Shown in pieces: positions 15,330 through 24,099 of a DNA stretch of 31,601 nt. The translations under genes and the position numbers were made by a program. The notes beneath the pieces were generated by a model. That model was not told the DNA's origin. It saw nothing but the letters and a program-made list of their open reading frames with translations, and searched no databases. Each line of letters opens with the position of its first letter. The first letter of the stretch is position 1. This stretch comes from SVTX01 sp045602385 (GTDB lineage: Bacteria; Bacillota; Clostridia; Oscillospirales; CAG-272): the NCBI GenBank assembly GCA_045602385.1, contig JAZSBL010000044.1, positions 1 to 31,601 on the forward strand, given 5' to 3'.

Positions 15330-16474
15330 TATTTATCAAATAATTTGATAAGTTTGCTGTAATCCTTTCGCGGTGGTAACTCGTGTTCTTTATACCAATT
15401 GTCGTATGCGCGAACACTTTCTTCGATATCTTCAAGAGAGGTAAACCCAAGCAATGTATCAATTCTATCGAGCATCAACATGTTTACCCAAATAACATCC
15501 TCATGCTTCATTGATTGAACTTTATATCGGAAGGTATCGCTGTCACTCGTGATAGGTTTACCTTGAAATCCTATTAACTTGTCAGCATCATTTTTCTCGA
15601 ACAGGCGACGGTCTTTTATCATAGACGGCCATATTGTGGGTTGAGGATATTTTTCTTTTTTGCAATAAAGTCTGAAAAAGGGATTTATCACAACAAGCAT
15701 GCGGTGCTTTGAAATTGAGAACATGTAAAAGTTTTCGTGGAAATTCGTTTGCTGATATAGAAGCTCGACATATTTTTGTTGAAAAATCGTGTTAGTTGTC
15801 CTGCTCGGTGCTTCCATCAAATATTGCTTCTTTTCAACCTCAACGCCATATTGAGCAACACTTGGTTCACGTTCAGATGTCATACCGATATCTGTGATGA
15901 TAAAGCTTGTATTAACATAGCTTGAATCCCAAATCGCCATGTAACCCCAATTGTATATCTGAGCCCAGCGATATGCTTCATAGGTACACAGTTCGTGCTC
16001 TTGTATCTTTGTAAGATCTTTGCACTCGATAATTGCCTTTATGTTTCTCAACCAACGGTCATGTACTGTTTCGTTTTCGATAATCTTCTCCGTGAAAGGA
16101 TATTTGAAACCGGTACAATTATGTAGCTCAGTCAGAAGCTTTTCAAAATTAGCGCAACTTGCCTCTTCTACAAAAACGCGCATTTGCTCCAAAAGCAAAA
16201 ACTTTTTGATAATATTCAATTCTTTGCGGTTAAGTTCTACTTCGCTTCTGCATTCTGCTTTCAATAGCTTATGGTTCAGTATATTCGCAAAACTGCCTTC
16301 TACTTTTCCAAACTCCAATTCAACTTCTTCAGGATAGAACTCATATTTTGAAAACACTTCAGCTGTTTTCTTACCATGATGATATTCACCCGTTTTAACG
16401 TTGTATGTGGATATTTCTTCGCCGAATCTTCGCAAGATTAGCTGCGGAACGAAGTGGTTATTTTTATAAGCCAT
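15329..16474 (-). CDS. DUF4238 domain protein
   Basis: A 381-aa protein starts at the ATG at 16474 after GAGG. The N-terminus NNHFVPQLILRRFG is the hallmark of DUF4238 (H-(Y/F)-VPQ...L-RRF), and the length fits the family. The rest is mixed alpha/beta with conserved aromatic stretches (LLLEQMRVFVEE, MLVVINPFFRLY). The family's biochemical role is not established; members are often found in accessory and mobile regions. It has its own promoter (16510-16538) divergent from the XRE-DUF3990 gene, so it may belong to the defence cassette or be a neighbouring passenger. Confidence 0.88.
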   Translation of the reverse strand: MAYKNNHFVPQLILRRFGEEISTYNVKTGEYHHGKKTAEVFSKYEFYPEEVELEFGKVEGSFANILNHKLLKAECRSEVELNRKELNIIKKFLLLEQMRVFVEEASCANFEKLLTELHNCTGFKYPFTEKIIENETVHDRWLRNIKAIIECKDLTKIQEHELCTYEAYRWAQIYNWGYMAIWDSSYVNTSFIITDIGMTSEREPSVAQYGVEVEKKQYLMEAPSRTTNTIFQQKYVELLYQQTNFHENFYMFSISKHRMLVVINPFFRLYCKKEKYPQPTIWPSMIKDRRLFEKNDADKLIGFQGKPITSDSDTFRYKVQSMKHEDVIWVNMLMLDRIDTLLGFTSLEDIEESVRAYDNWYKEHELPPRKDYSKLIKLFDK

Positions 16475-16509
16475 ATTTGATGCCTCTGTATTAAAAAGGA
16501 TATAGAAAT

Positions 16510-16538
16510 ATTATACCATAGAATTGTTAAGAGTTCAA
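16510..16538 (-). promoter_or_regulatory. promoter of the DUF4238 gene
   Basis: On the minus strand TTGAAC (16533-16538), a 17-nt spacer and TATAAT (16510-16515), preceded by TGG, form an extended -10 promoter. The leader is about 30 nt. Confidence 0.75.
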
Positions 16539-16610
16539 GGAGACCGGATATATTTCTTTCCTTCCGCCGTTGTTTTACAAAAAAGTTTACATAAAAGAAT
16601 ATAATAATTA

Positions 16611-16639
16611 TTGACAGACGATATAACATTTGGTATAAT
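16611..16639 (+). promoter_or_regulatory. consensus promoter of the defence cassette
   Basis: TTGACA (16611-16616), exactly 17 nt, then TATAAT (16634-16639): both hexamers are perfect consensus. It is followed about 40 nt later by the GGAGG and ATG of the XRE-DUF3990 gene. It is the only strong promoter seen before 27742 on the plus strand and could drive all eight genes to 27707. The XRE domain of the first gene product is a candidate regulator. Confidence 0.88.
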
Positions 16640-16678
16640 GGAAATGATAATACTTGTTATATGAAGCGGAGGCATAAA

Positions 16679-17542
16679 ATGCAAAAGCTAATCAAGAGTA
16701 TAAGAGAATATTTGGGGCTGAGCCAAGCCGACTTCGCCGAGAAGCTGGGCGTGACCTTTGCGACCATCAACCGTTGGGAGAACGGTCGTGCGATCCCCAC
16801 GAAATTGGCGCAGGCAACCCTTTACGAATACTGCAAGGCGCAAGGCGTTCCCGTCTATCAGATGATCCTCGATAAGATCAGAAATGCAGCCGAAGAAATC
16901 ACACTTGAAGAAGGACGAATCCTGCTCTACCACGGCTCGAAATCGGGTATCGTTGGCGACATCGCCCCCAAGAGCCGCGAGATGTGTGACTTCGGCAAGG
17001 GCTTCTATATGGGAACTGAGCCCGGACAACCGCTGACTCTGATCTGCGATTTTGAAAAATCCAAGTTCTACATCGTTTCGATTGACATGCGTGAGCTTGA
17101 TGCCATCGAGATCAAAGCCGACCTTGATTGGGCAATGCTCGTGGCATTCCACCGTGGCAGAATGGAGCAGATCAAAGGCACGGCATTTTACGAGAAATAC
17201 AGTCAGCTTGATGCAGGCAAGGATCTCGTGATCGGCAGCATTGCAAACGACAGAATGTTCTACGTGCTGGATAACTTCTTCACCGGCGGTATTACCGATA
17301 TGGCACTCGTCAATAGCCTTTCCGCCCTTAAGCTCGGAAAGCAGTACGTAGCGACCACAGCAAAGGCGTGTGCAGCCGTTCGTGTTGAAAAGGAGCTCCC
17401 CATCTCCATGATGGAGCGTAGATTCCTTCAGGACGAGAGCGAAGCCAACAGACAGAAAGGAATTACACTTGCAAACGACATTTGCAAGAACTACCGCCGC
17501 GAAGGAAAGTTCTACGACGAGATACTTGACGAGGCGAAATAA
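16679..17542 (+). CDS. XRE-family HTH plus DUF3990 protein, toxin candidate
   Basis: I choose the ATG at 16679, 7 nt after GGAGG, over the in-frame ATG at 16661, which precedes that site. The 287-aa product has an XRE-type helix-turn-helix at about 1-60 (LSQADFAEKLGVTFATINRW) and DUF3990 at about 80-250. The latter has LYHGS (83-87), CDFGKGFYMG (about 103-112), SIANDRM and LGKQYV. DUF3990 is generally seen as related to the ADP-ribosyltransferase superfamily and often occurs with a small partner in a toxin-antitoxin-like pair. Activity and target here are inferred. It starts the cassette right after a consensus promoter. The next gene, 12 nt downstream, is its likely partner. Confidence 0.88.
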   Translation: MQKLIKSIREYLGLSQADFAEKLGVTFATINRWENGRAIPTKLAQATLYEYCKAQGVPVYQMILDKIRNAAEEITLEEGRILLYHGSKSGIVGDIAPKSREMCDFGKGFYMGTEPGQPLTLICDFEKSKFYIVSIDMRELDAIEIKADLDWAMLVAFHRGRMEQIKGTAFYEKYSQLDAGKDLVIGSIANDRMFYVLDNFFTGGITDMALVNSLSALKLGKQYVATTAKACAAVRVEKELPISMMERRFLQDESEANRQKGITLANDICKNYRREGKFYDEILDEAK

Positions 17543-17554
17543 CAGGAGGACACA

Positions 17555-18283
17555 ATGAACGAACTCCAACTGAAAATGTGTGATATACAAGGCAGACTTT
17601 TTGAGCTGTCGGGCGTAAACGGTTACGATAGCGTGACCTTCATTAAGGCGTTTATGACAGGAGAGGTCGCCAAAGGACTTGATTCCAAGTTCAACCGTAT
17701 GCAATGGGCTGGCGAAGAATATCTCCTCGCAGAGATCGCCGACAACGCCGAGCTCACAAAGGGCGGCACCGTGTACGATAAAGAGGTGCTCTATTGGGCA
17801 GGTTACCTCTACCGCTTCTGGCACTTCGCCACAGGTGAGGATAGCAAAGAGATCTACCGCCAAGCCCCTGCCGAAACCATGAGCCGCAATTGGCTTATCT
17901 TCCATACCCTCGCCCCCGAAGTGGCAATAGAGGATTTGAAAGAGATTTATAGGCAGAGGAACGAAAGTGATAAACCGCAAAAAGCAGCTTCAAAGATTGA
18001 TAAAGCCAAGAAGATTAAAGATGCCGAAGATACAATTCAAAAAATTAACGAGCTGTTAGCAGATTCGGGGTTGTTTAGACGTCAAGCAGATTCGTTGTAT
18101 GATAAAATTTCAAGAAATGCTGACTATTTTTTGTATATTGAAGCTGCTAAAAATAGAGAAGGTATCAAAGGAAATATACCTTTCGCACGACTTGACTATT
18201 TACCAAAAAGAAATGCTCTCATTGTAATAAGGGATGCAATTAAAGCATTTATAGTTGCGGAAATTGCAAAAAAGGAGAATTAA
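17555..18283 (+). CDS. DUF3990-partner-like protein fused to an extra C-terminal domain
   Basis: A 242-aa protein starts at the ATG at 17555 after AGGAGG. Residues about 1-130 (QLKMCDIQGRLFE, FNRMQWAGEEYLLAEI, YWAGYLYRFWHFATGE) match, from memory, the protein usually encoded after DUF3990 genes in Clostridia, so an antitoxin or partner role is inferred. That partner normally ends soon after this region. Here about 100 further residues (KAKKIKDAEDTIQKINELL, FLYIEAAKN, ARLDYLPKRN) follow. The DNA turns AT-rich near 17950, where the extra part begins, which suggests a fusion or recombination point. The tail is mostly helical with a coiled-coil-like start, and I do not recognise it. The next gene starts 1 nt after the stop. 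Confidence 0.8.
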   Translation: MNELQLKMCDIQGRLFELSGVNGYDSVTFIKAFMTGEVAKGLDSKFNRMQWAGEEYLLAEIADNAELTKGGTVYDKEVLYWAGYLYRFWHFATGEDSKEIYRQAPAETMSRNWLIFHTLAPEVAIEDLKEIYRQRNESDKPQKAASKIDKAKKIKDAEDTIQKINELLADSGLFRRQADSLYDKISRNADYFLYIEAAKNREGIKGNIPFARLDYLPKRNALIVIRDAIKAFIVAEIAKKEN

Positions 18284-18284
18284 A

Positions 18285-19115
18285 ATGGCAATCAGTAAAA
18301 AGCTTGAAATTATATATCACAACGGTCAGCCCGATGGCATTCGATCCATCCGCAGACATCTCTCTACTATGACAACCTACGTTATTCCTCGTCCTCTTCT
18401 ATCGGAAGCCAAGAAGCTTTCGGGAATCAACCGTCCCGGTATTTACTATCTCATTAGCGAGAACGACGATAATAAAATCGCGCAGATTTATATTGGTCAG
18501 ACGAGAAACGGTGTTGTTCGCCTTGACGACCACAATCGTTCGAAGGACTTTTGGAACAAGGCGATTATGTTTTTGGCTGATAGCAAAACATTCTCCCTTG
18601 ATATGATAAGCGGTCTTGAAGCTTATGCTATCGGCAAGGCACACGATTCCAAGCGTTACAAGGTAGAAAACTCCGTTAATCCCAAATACGAAATTGATGA
18701 ATATGACCTTCCTTTGATTGAGGAAGTTTACGAAGAAATCCAGTTCATTATGGCAACTCAAGGTTACAAAATGGATAACACCAAGGTTACTTTGAACGAA
18801 GCTAACACTTTACATACCACTCGAAACGGCATTCTTGCTTTTGGTGTTTACGATGGAGAGCACTTCGAGGTTCTTGAAGGTTCAGAAATCGACATGAAGC
18901 GAAAATGTCATTCCGCAACGATGGAAAAGCAACGTCAAACGGCTCTTGCGAATGGCAACATTGTTTGCGTTGACGGAAAATATAAACTGACTGTTTCCGT
19001 GTCCTTTACTTCCCCAAGCTCCGCGGGACAATTTGTTTTGGGCGGTAGCATCAACGGTTGGGTTGAATGGAAAGACAAAGACGGAAAAACATTGGACGAG
19101 CTTTATAGAAAATAA
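18285..19115 (+). CDS. GIY-YIG nuclease with DUF4357 domain
   Basis: I choose the ATG at 18285, 7 nt after GGAG, not the longer frame that overlaps the previous gene. In the 276-aa product, GIYYL (52-56) and YIGQT (69-73) form the GIY-YIG motif. R79 and E112 fit the conserved Arg and Glu of the catalytic site. The C-terminal ~75 residues (VLEGSEI, SPSSAGQFVLGG, GWVEWKDKDGKTL) are DUF4357. Such proteins are often found in restriction-modification loci, and cleavage of DNA is the likely role. It is encoded 13 nt before hsdR, in the same transcript. Confidence 0.9.
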   Translation: MAISKKLEIIYHNGQPDGIRSIRRHLSTMTTYVIPRPLLSEAKKLSGINRPGIYYLISENDDNKIAQIYIGQTRNGVVRLDDHNRSKDFWNKAIMFLADSKTFSLDMISGLEAYAIGKAHDSKRYKVENSVNPKYEIDEYDLPLIEEVYEEIQFIMATQGYKMDNTKVTLNEANTLHTTRNGILAFGVYDGEHFEVLEGSEIDMKRKCHSATMEKQRQTALANGNIVCVDGKYKLTVSVSFTSPSSAGQFVLGGSINGWVEWKDKDGKTLDELYRK

Positions 19116-19128
19116 GAGGTAAGGCAAC

Positions 19129-21666
19129 ATGAAAGCAAAAGAAGCAAAGGCAAGGATAAAAATTAATAATTTGCTTGCGGCAGCAGGATGGCGCTTCTTT
19201 GACGATGAGAACGGCCCTGCAAATATCGAGCTTGAACCTGCCGTAAAGCTCACCATAAATACTTTTAACAACTTGGGAGAGAATTTTGATAAGGTCAAGA
19301 ATGGATTTGTCGATTTTCTTCTGCTCGATGACAAAGGTAAGCCCTTTATCGTGCTTGAAGCAAAATCGGAGGACAAAGATCCTCTCGTGGGCAAAGAACA
19401 AGCTCGCGAGTATGCAAAGTCTCTCTACGTCAAGTACGTAATTCTGTCAAACGGTAATCAGCATTATTTTTGGAATATCTATAAGGGGAATCCTCAAATC
19501 ATAACGGCATTTCCCAGCTATGAAAGCATTCGCGAAAGCAAAGCAATGAATGCCGACCCGAGCAAACTTTATAACGAGGAAATCACCGAAGATTATATCG
19601 CAGTAATTAAAAATCCTCGATATATGGATGCTCCCGAATATAAGAATCCCGAAACTCGCAGCCAATTTTTGAGTGATCACGGGCTTCGTATGTTGCGTAA
19701 ATATCAGATCAATGCATTGAAATCTTTGCAGGCATCGGTTAAGCAAGGAAATCAAAGATTTCTGTTTGAAATGGCAACGGGTACAGGAAAGACATTAACT
19801 TCAGCGGCAGTTATCCGTTTGTTCTTGCGCACAGGAAATGCGCATAGAGTGCTGTTCCTCGTTGACAGAATTGAGCTTGAAAATCAAGCGTTGAAAAGTT
19901 TTGTAAACTATCTATCCCCCGATTATCATACTGTTATCTTTAAGGAACACAGTGATGATTGGAACAAGGCGGAGATAGTTGTATCAACTGTTCAAACTCT
20001 CCTCTACAACAACAAATACAAGCGTTATTTCAAACCTACAGACTTTTCATTGATTATTGCAGATGAAAGCCATCGTTCTATCAATGGTAATAGCCGCGCA
20101 GTATTTGAATACTTCCTCGGATACAAGCTGGGACTTACTGCTACTCCCAAGGATTACCTCAAGAATATCAATGTTGAAAAACTACAGTCCACCGACCCTC
20201 GTGCATGGGAACGCAGACAGTTGCTTGATAGCTACAAAACTTTCGGATGCGAGAGCGGTGAGCCGACATTCCGTTATAGCTTGATTGATGGTGTTAATGA
20301 TCCCGAAGGCCCATATCTTGTTAACCCTATTGTGGTTGATGCAAGAACCGATATTACCACAAAATTACTTGCAGAAGAAGGATATGCCGTAGTTACCAAA
20401 GATATTTCCGAGGATGAAGATGAAGAAGAAACATATTTCGCTCGAGATTTTGAAAAGAAGTTCTTCTCCGAAGAAACCAATAAAATGTTTGTAAAAACAT
20501 TTATGGATAATGCGCTGAGAGATCCAATTTCGGGTGAAATAGGAAAAGGCATTGTGTTCTGCGTAAGTCGTAAACATGCAGCGAAGATAACGCAGCTATT
20601 GAATATTTACGCAGATAAAATGTTTCCCGGAAAGTATTACTCGGATTTCGCCATGCAAATAACATCCGACATACCGAGCGCTCAGACCTACACGATAAAC
20701 TTCCAAAACAACAACCTTAGCGGAACGACTACGTTTATGGAAGGATACAAATCTTCAAAAACAAGAATTTGTGTTACTGTTGGTATGATGACAACAGGTT
20801 ATGATTGTCAGGATCTTCTTAACATTGGTCTGTTCCGCCCGATATTCTCTCCTACCGACTTCATTCAGATTAAAGGTAGAGGTACAAGAACATACACTTT
20901 CAAGTTTGTGGATCGTTCTTCTGCCGTTCCTATGGAGCATAGGATAGAAAAGCAGCGGTTCAAGCTGTTTGATTTCTTCGGAAACTGCGAATTCTTCGAA
21001 GAAAAGTTTGACTATGACGAAACATTAAAGTTGCCTGCTCATTCTAAGAAGGGCTCTGGCACATACACACCGCCTACCGAAACCGACGAATTTGAAAACT
21101 TTGATCCCGATCCACTAAAGTCTATTGTCGAAACTCCCATCGGTAATGATGGAATGAGAATCGACAGAATGTACTTCAACAAATTTGAGGAAACGGTCAA
21201 GGAAGATCCCGTCGCGAGAGAATACTATGAGCAAGGTAATTTTGCAGCGACTATTCATCATATCGACGATCACATTATGAATCGCCCTAACGAGTATTAC
21301 ACGTGGGAGCGCGTTCGCCGTTCTATTGGAAGCGACAGACACATAACGATTCGCGAAATTATTGACAAAATATTTGGTGTTCTGCCGTTCTTCAAGCGCA
21401 AACAAGAACTCGTTGAAGATGAATTTGAAGGATATATTTTAACGCACAGTATTCCGCAAGAACGCTTTAGCGATATCAAAGAGTTTTTTGCAACTTATGT
21501 TACCGATAAAGATGTTCGAAGGGCTATTGAGGATCGCAAGTTCCAATTGTTAGGAACTGATATCAGTACTTATACAATGGCAGATTTAAAACGTCTTGGC
21601 TATGATAATATGCAAAGCGTTGTGGATTACGTTGCTGATAACGTAAATGTTTCGAGATTTATGTAA
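19129..21666 (+). CDS. hsdR: type I restriction enzyme R subunit HsdR
   Basis: In this 845-aa protein the N-terminal nuclease domain has the PD-(D/E)-x-K signature D62 and E77-A-K79. A superfamily 2 helicase/translocase follows, with Walker A TGTGKT (217-222) and DESH motif II (312-315). Motif VI-like GRGTRTYTF lies in the second RecA domain. The C-terminal region (about 640-845) is helical and probably contacts HsdM. HsdR translocates unmodified DNA using ATP and cuts it at a distance. The length is on the short side for HsdR but within the range of compact type I systems. It lies 11 nt before the fused hsdM-hsdS gene, with which it forms the restriction core. Confidence 0.95.
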   Translation: MKAKEAKARIKINNLLAAAGWRFFDDENGPANIELEPAVKLTINTFNNLGENFDKVKNGFVDFLLLDDKGKPFIVLEAKSEDKDPLVGKEQAREYAKSLYVKYVILSNGNQHYFWNIYKGNPQIITAFPSYESIRESKAMNADPSKLYNEEITEDYIAVIKNPRYMDAPEYKNPETRSQFLSDHGLRMLRKYQINALKSLQASVKQGNQRFLFEMATGTGKTLTSAAVIRLFLRTGNAHRVLFLVDRIELENQALKSFVNYLSPDYHTVIFKEHSDDWNKAEIVVSTVQTLLYNNKYKRYFKPTDFSLIIADESHRSINGNSRAVFEYFLGYKLGLTATPKDYLKNINVEKLQSTDPRAWERRQLLDSYKTFGCESGEPTFRYSLIDGVNDPEGPYLVNPIVVDARTDITTKLLAEEGYAVVTKDISEDEDEEETYFARDFEKKFFSEETNKMFVKTFMDNALRDPISGEIGKGIVFCVSRKHAAKITQLLNIYADKMFPGKYYSDFAMQITSDIPSAQTYTINFQNNNLSGTTTFMEGYKSSKTRICVTVGMMTTGYDCQDLLNIGLFRPIFSPTDFIQIKGRGTRTYTFKFVDRSSAVPMEHRIEKQRFKLFDFFGNCEFFEEKFDYDETLKLPAHSKKGSGTYTPPTETDEFENFDPDPLKSIVETPIGNDGMRIDRMYFNKFEETVKEDPVAREYYEQGNFAATIHHIDDHIMNRPNEYYTWERVRRSIGSDRHITIREIIDKIFGVLPFFKRKQELVEDEFEGYILTHSIPQERFSDIKEFFATYVTDKDVRRAIEDRKFQLLGTDISTYTMADLKRLGYDNMQSVVDYVADNVNVSRFM

Positions 21667-21677
21667 GGAGATAACCT

Positions 21678-24098
21678 ATGTTAACCTTTGATGTAAAAAG
21701 AAAAATCAATACCTTACGTGATATTTTGGTGGGTAAAGTTCCCGATCCCAAAGCTCAAGTAGAGCAAATCACGATTGCATTGATTTATAAATTTATGGAT
21801 GATATGGATATAGAAGGCGTAGAGTTTGGCGGTAACAGAGAGTTCTTCACCGGCGACTACGAAAAATATGCGTTTTCTAAGATTATGAATCCCGAAAACA
21901 GCGGTCAGGAAAGAGCTATTTTGTATGCTGAAGGTATCGATAAAATGGCGCTCAATCCTCAACTTCCGCAGCTTTTCCGCGATATTTTCCGTGGCGCATA
22001 TCTTCCTTACCGTGATCCCGAAACCCTTAATCTGTTTCTCAAGGAAATAGCAGAGTTCAAATACGATAATAGCGAAGATCTTGGCAATGCCTTTGAATAT
22101 CTGCTTTCCATCATGGGAAGTCAAGGTGATGCCGGTCAATTCCGTACGCCTCGTCATATCATTGATATGATTGTAAAGATTGTTGATCCCAAAAAGAATG
22201 AAACAATTCTGGATCCTGCATGTGGAACAGCAGGATTTTTGATCAGCGCTTATAAGCATATTCTTGAAAGCAATAAAGATGAAGATGGAAATAGCACATT
22301 GACAGCCGACGATAGAAAGCGTCTTACAAACAACTTTGAAGGATATGATATCTCTCCCGATATGGTTCGTCTGTCGCGTGTTAATATGTATCTTCATCAT
22401 TTCACAAAACCTAAAATTAGCGAATATGATACACTCACAAGCGAGGATAAGTGGGAGGATAACTTTGACGTTATTTTGGCAAATCCTCCTTTTATGACAC
22501 CTAAAGGCGGTATTATTCCTCATGGTCGTTATCGTGTAAAAGCGAAAAGAGCTGAAGTGCTTTTTGTAGATTATATTGCAGAGCATCTCAATCCCAATGG
22601 TCGTGCCGGAATTATTGTGCCTGAAGGAATTGTATTTCAAAATGCGACAGCTTACAGAGAACTACGTAAATACTTGGTAGACGAAAACTTGTTGTATGCG
22701 GTAATATCGTTGCCTTCAGGTGTATTTAATCCTTATAGTGGTGTAAAAACGAGTGTGTTGTTAATAGATAGATCAATAGCCCGAACCAAGAAAAATATTT
22801 TGTTTGTAAAGATGAGTAATGATGGTCGAGATCTTGGTGCGCAACGTCGAGAAATTAAAGGGAACGAAATTCCCGATATAATTAAATTGATAAAAGACTA
22901 TCAAATTGACAATGACATAAGCGATAGCCCTCTCGTAACTTTAGCAGATAAAGCTCTGATAGCGAATCAAGATTATGTACTAGTTGGAGAAAAGTATAAA
23001 AAAGAAACTGAAAGAGGCAGCTCATGGCCAATGGTGGAACTTGGTGAACTATTGTCATATGAACAACCTACCAGATATATCGTTGAAAGTGTTGACTATG
23101 ATGATAGCTATAAGACCCCAGTTTTAACAGCTGGACAAAGCTTTATTTTGGGTTATACGAATGAAACAGAGGGAATATATAGTGAAAAACTCCCTGCGAT
23201 TATATTCGATGATTTTACAACATCAATTCAATTTGTTGACTTTCCATTTAAAGTGAAGTCATCTGCTATGAAGATTTTAACAAACGATCCGCAGCGTTCA
23301 GATATCAAATTTTTATATTATGCAATGAAAAATATAAAGTTTGATAGTAGCATTCATAAGCGATATTGGATTACAGAGTATTCCAAAATAAGGATACCTC
23401 TTCCCCCACTCCATATACAAAAAGAAATTGTAAGCGAAATCGAATCATTTGAAAATGTGATTATAGGAGCAAAGCAAATCGTAAGTTACTATAAACCAGC
23501 AATAAAAATTGATTCTAATTGGAAAATGACCACATTAAAAGAGGTTTGTGATTTTGTAAGAGGGCCTTTCGGTGGAAGTCTGAAAAAAGAAATATTTGTT
23601 GATGAAGGGTATTTGGTTTATGAACAATATCATGCTATTAACAATGATTTTAACTTTGGGAGATATTTTATTACTGAAGAAAAGTTTTTAGAAATGCAAA
23701 GATTCGAGGTGTTTGAAAACGATTTGCTAATTAGTTGCTCGGGCACGATGGGTAAAATTGCAATAGTTCCTCAAAATCATCGGAAAGGTATAATAAACCA
23801 AGCATTGCTTAAATTAACCCCACGCAATATAGTACTCCCGATGTTTTTGAAACTGTATCTTGAAAGCAGAGATATACAAAGCAAATATTTTACCAATCAA
23901 GCTGGAGCCGCAATCCAAAATGTTGTATCGGTTAAAGAGTTGAAAGAGATACCTTTCCCTGTAATATCTGTAGAGGCACAGATGGAGATTCTTAAAAGCA
24001 TTGGTGAAGAAATGTCTATTGTAAATCAAAACAAGCGATTGATAGAGATTTTCCAGCAAAAGATATCAGATAAGATCGCCGAGGTCTGGGGTGAGTGA
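21678..24098 (+). CDS. hsdM: fused type I methyltransferase and specificity subunit (HsdM-HsdS)
   Basis: A single 806-aa frame joins both subunits. About 1-440 is an N6-adenine methyltransferase with DPACGTAG (179-186, AdoMet binding) and NPPF (269-272, catalytic). From about residue 450 two target recognition domains follow. The first starts WPMVELGELLSYEQP and ends with IPLPPLHIQKEIV. The second starts MTTLKEVCDF and ends with IPFPVISVEAQMEI; each is followed by a coiled-coil spacer. In most type I systems M and S are separate genes. The fused protein should methylate a bipartite site and guide HsdR. No inverted repeats or extra hsdS copies for shuffling are seen. It starts 11 nt after hsdR, behind AAGGAGAT. 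Confidence 0.95.
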   Translation: MLTFDVKRKINTLRDILVGKVPDPKAQVEQITIALIYKFMDDMDIEGVEFGGNREFFTGDYEKYAFSKIMNPENSGQERAILYAEGIDKMALNPQLPQLFRDIFRGAYLPYRDPETLNLFLKEIAEFKYDNSEDLGNAFEYLLSIMGSQGDAGQFRTPRHIIDMIVKIVDPKKNETILDPACGTAGFLISAYKHILESNKDEDGNSTLTADDRKRLTNNFEGYDISPDMVRLSRVNMYLHHFTKPKISEYDTLTSEDKWEDNFDVILANPPFMTPKGGIIPHGRYRVKAKRAEVLFVDYIAEHLNPNGRAGIIVPEGIVFQNATAYRELRKYLVDENLLYAVISLPSGVFNPYSGVKTSVLLIDRSIARTKKNILFVKMSNDGRDLGAQRREIKGNEIPDIIKLIKDYQIDNDISDSPLVTLADKALIANQDYVLVGEKYKKETERGSSWPMVELGELLSYEQPTRYIVESVDYDDSYKTPVLTAGQSFILGYTNETEGIYSEKLPAIIFDDFTTSIQFVDFPFKVKSSAMKILTNDPQRSDIKFLYYAMKNIKFDSSIHKRYWITEYSKIRIPLPPLHIQKEIVSEIESFENVIIGAKQIVSYYKPAIKIDSNWKMTTLKEVCDFVRGPFGGSLKKEIFVDEGYLVYEQYHAINNDFNFGRYFITEEKFLEMQRFEVFENDLLISCSGTMGKIAIVPQNHRKGIINQALLKLTPRNIVLPMFLKLYLESRDIQSKYFTNQAGAAIQNVVSVKELKEIPFPVISVEAQMEILKSIGEEMSIVNQNKRLIEIFQQKISDKIAEVWGE

Positions 24099-24099
24099 T

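Noticed and set aside
16688..17980. 430-codon minus-strand open frame opposite the DUF3990 gene and its partner
   Set aside because: It has no recognisable domain or ribosome site and spans two well-supported plus-strand genes. It results from the codon bias of the sense strand.
21714..22640. 308-codon minus-strand frame opposite hsdM
   Set aside because: It is antisense to the methyltransferase motifs DPACGTAG and NPPF; no support of its own.
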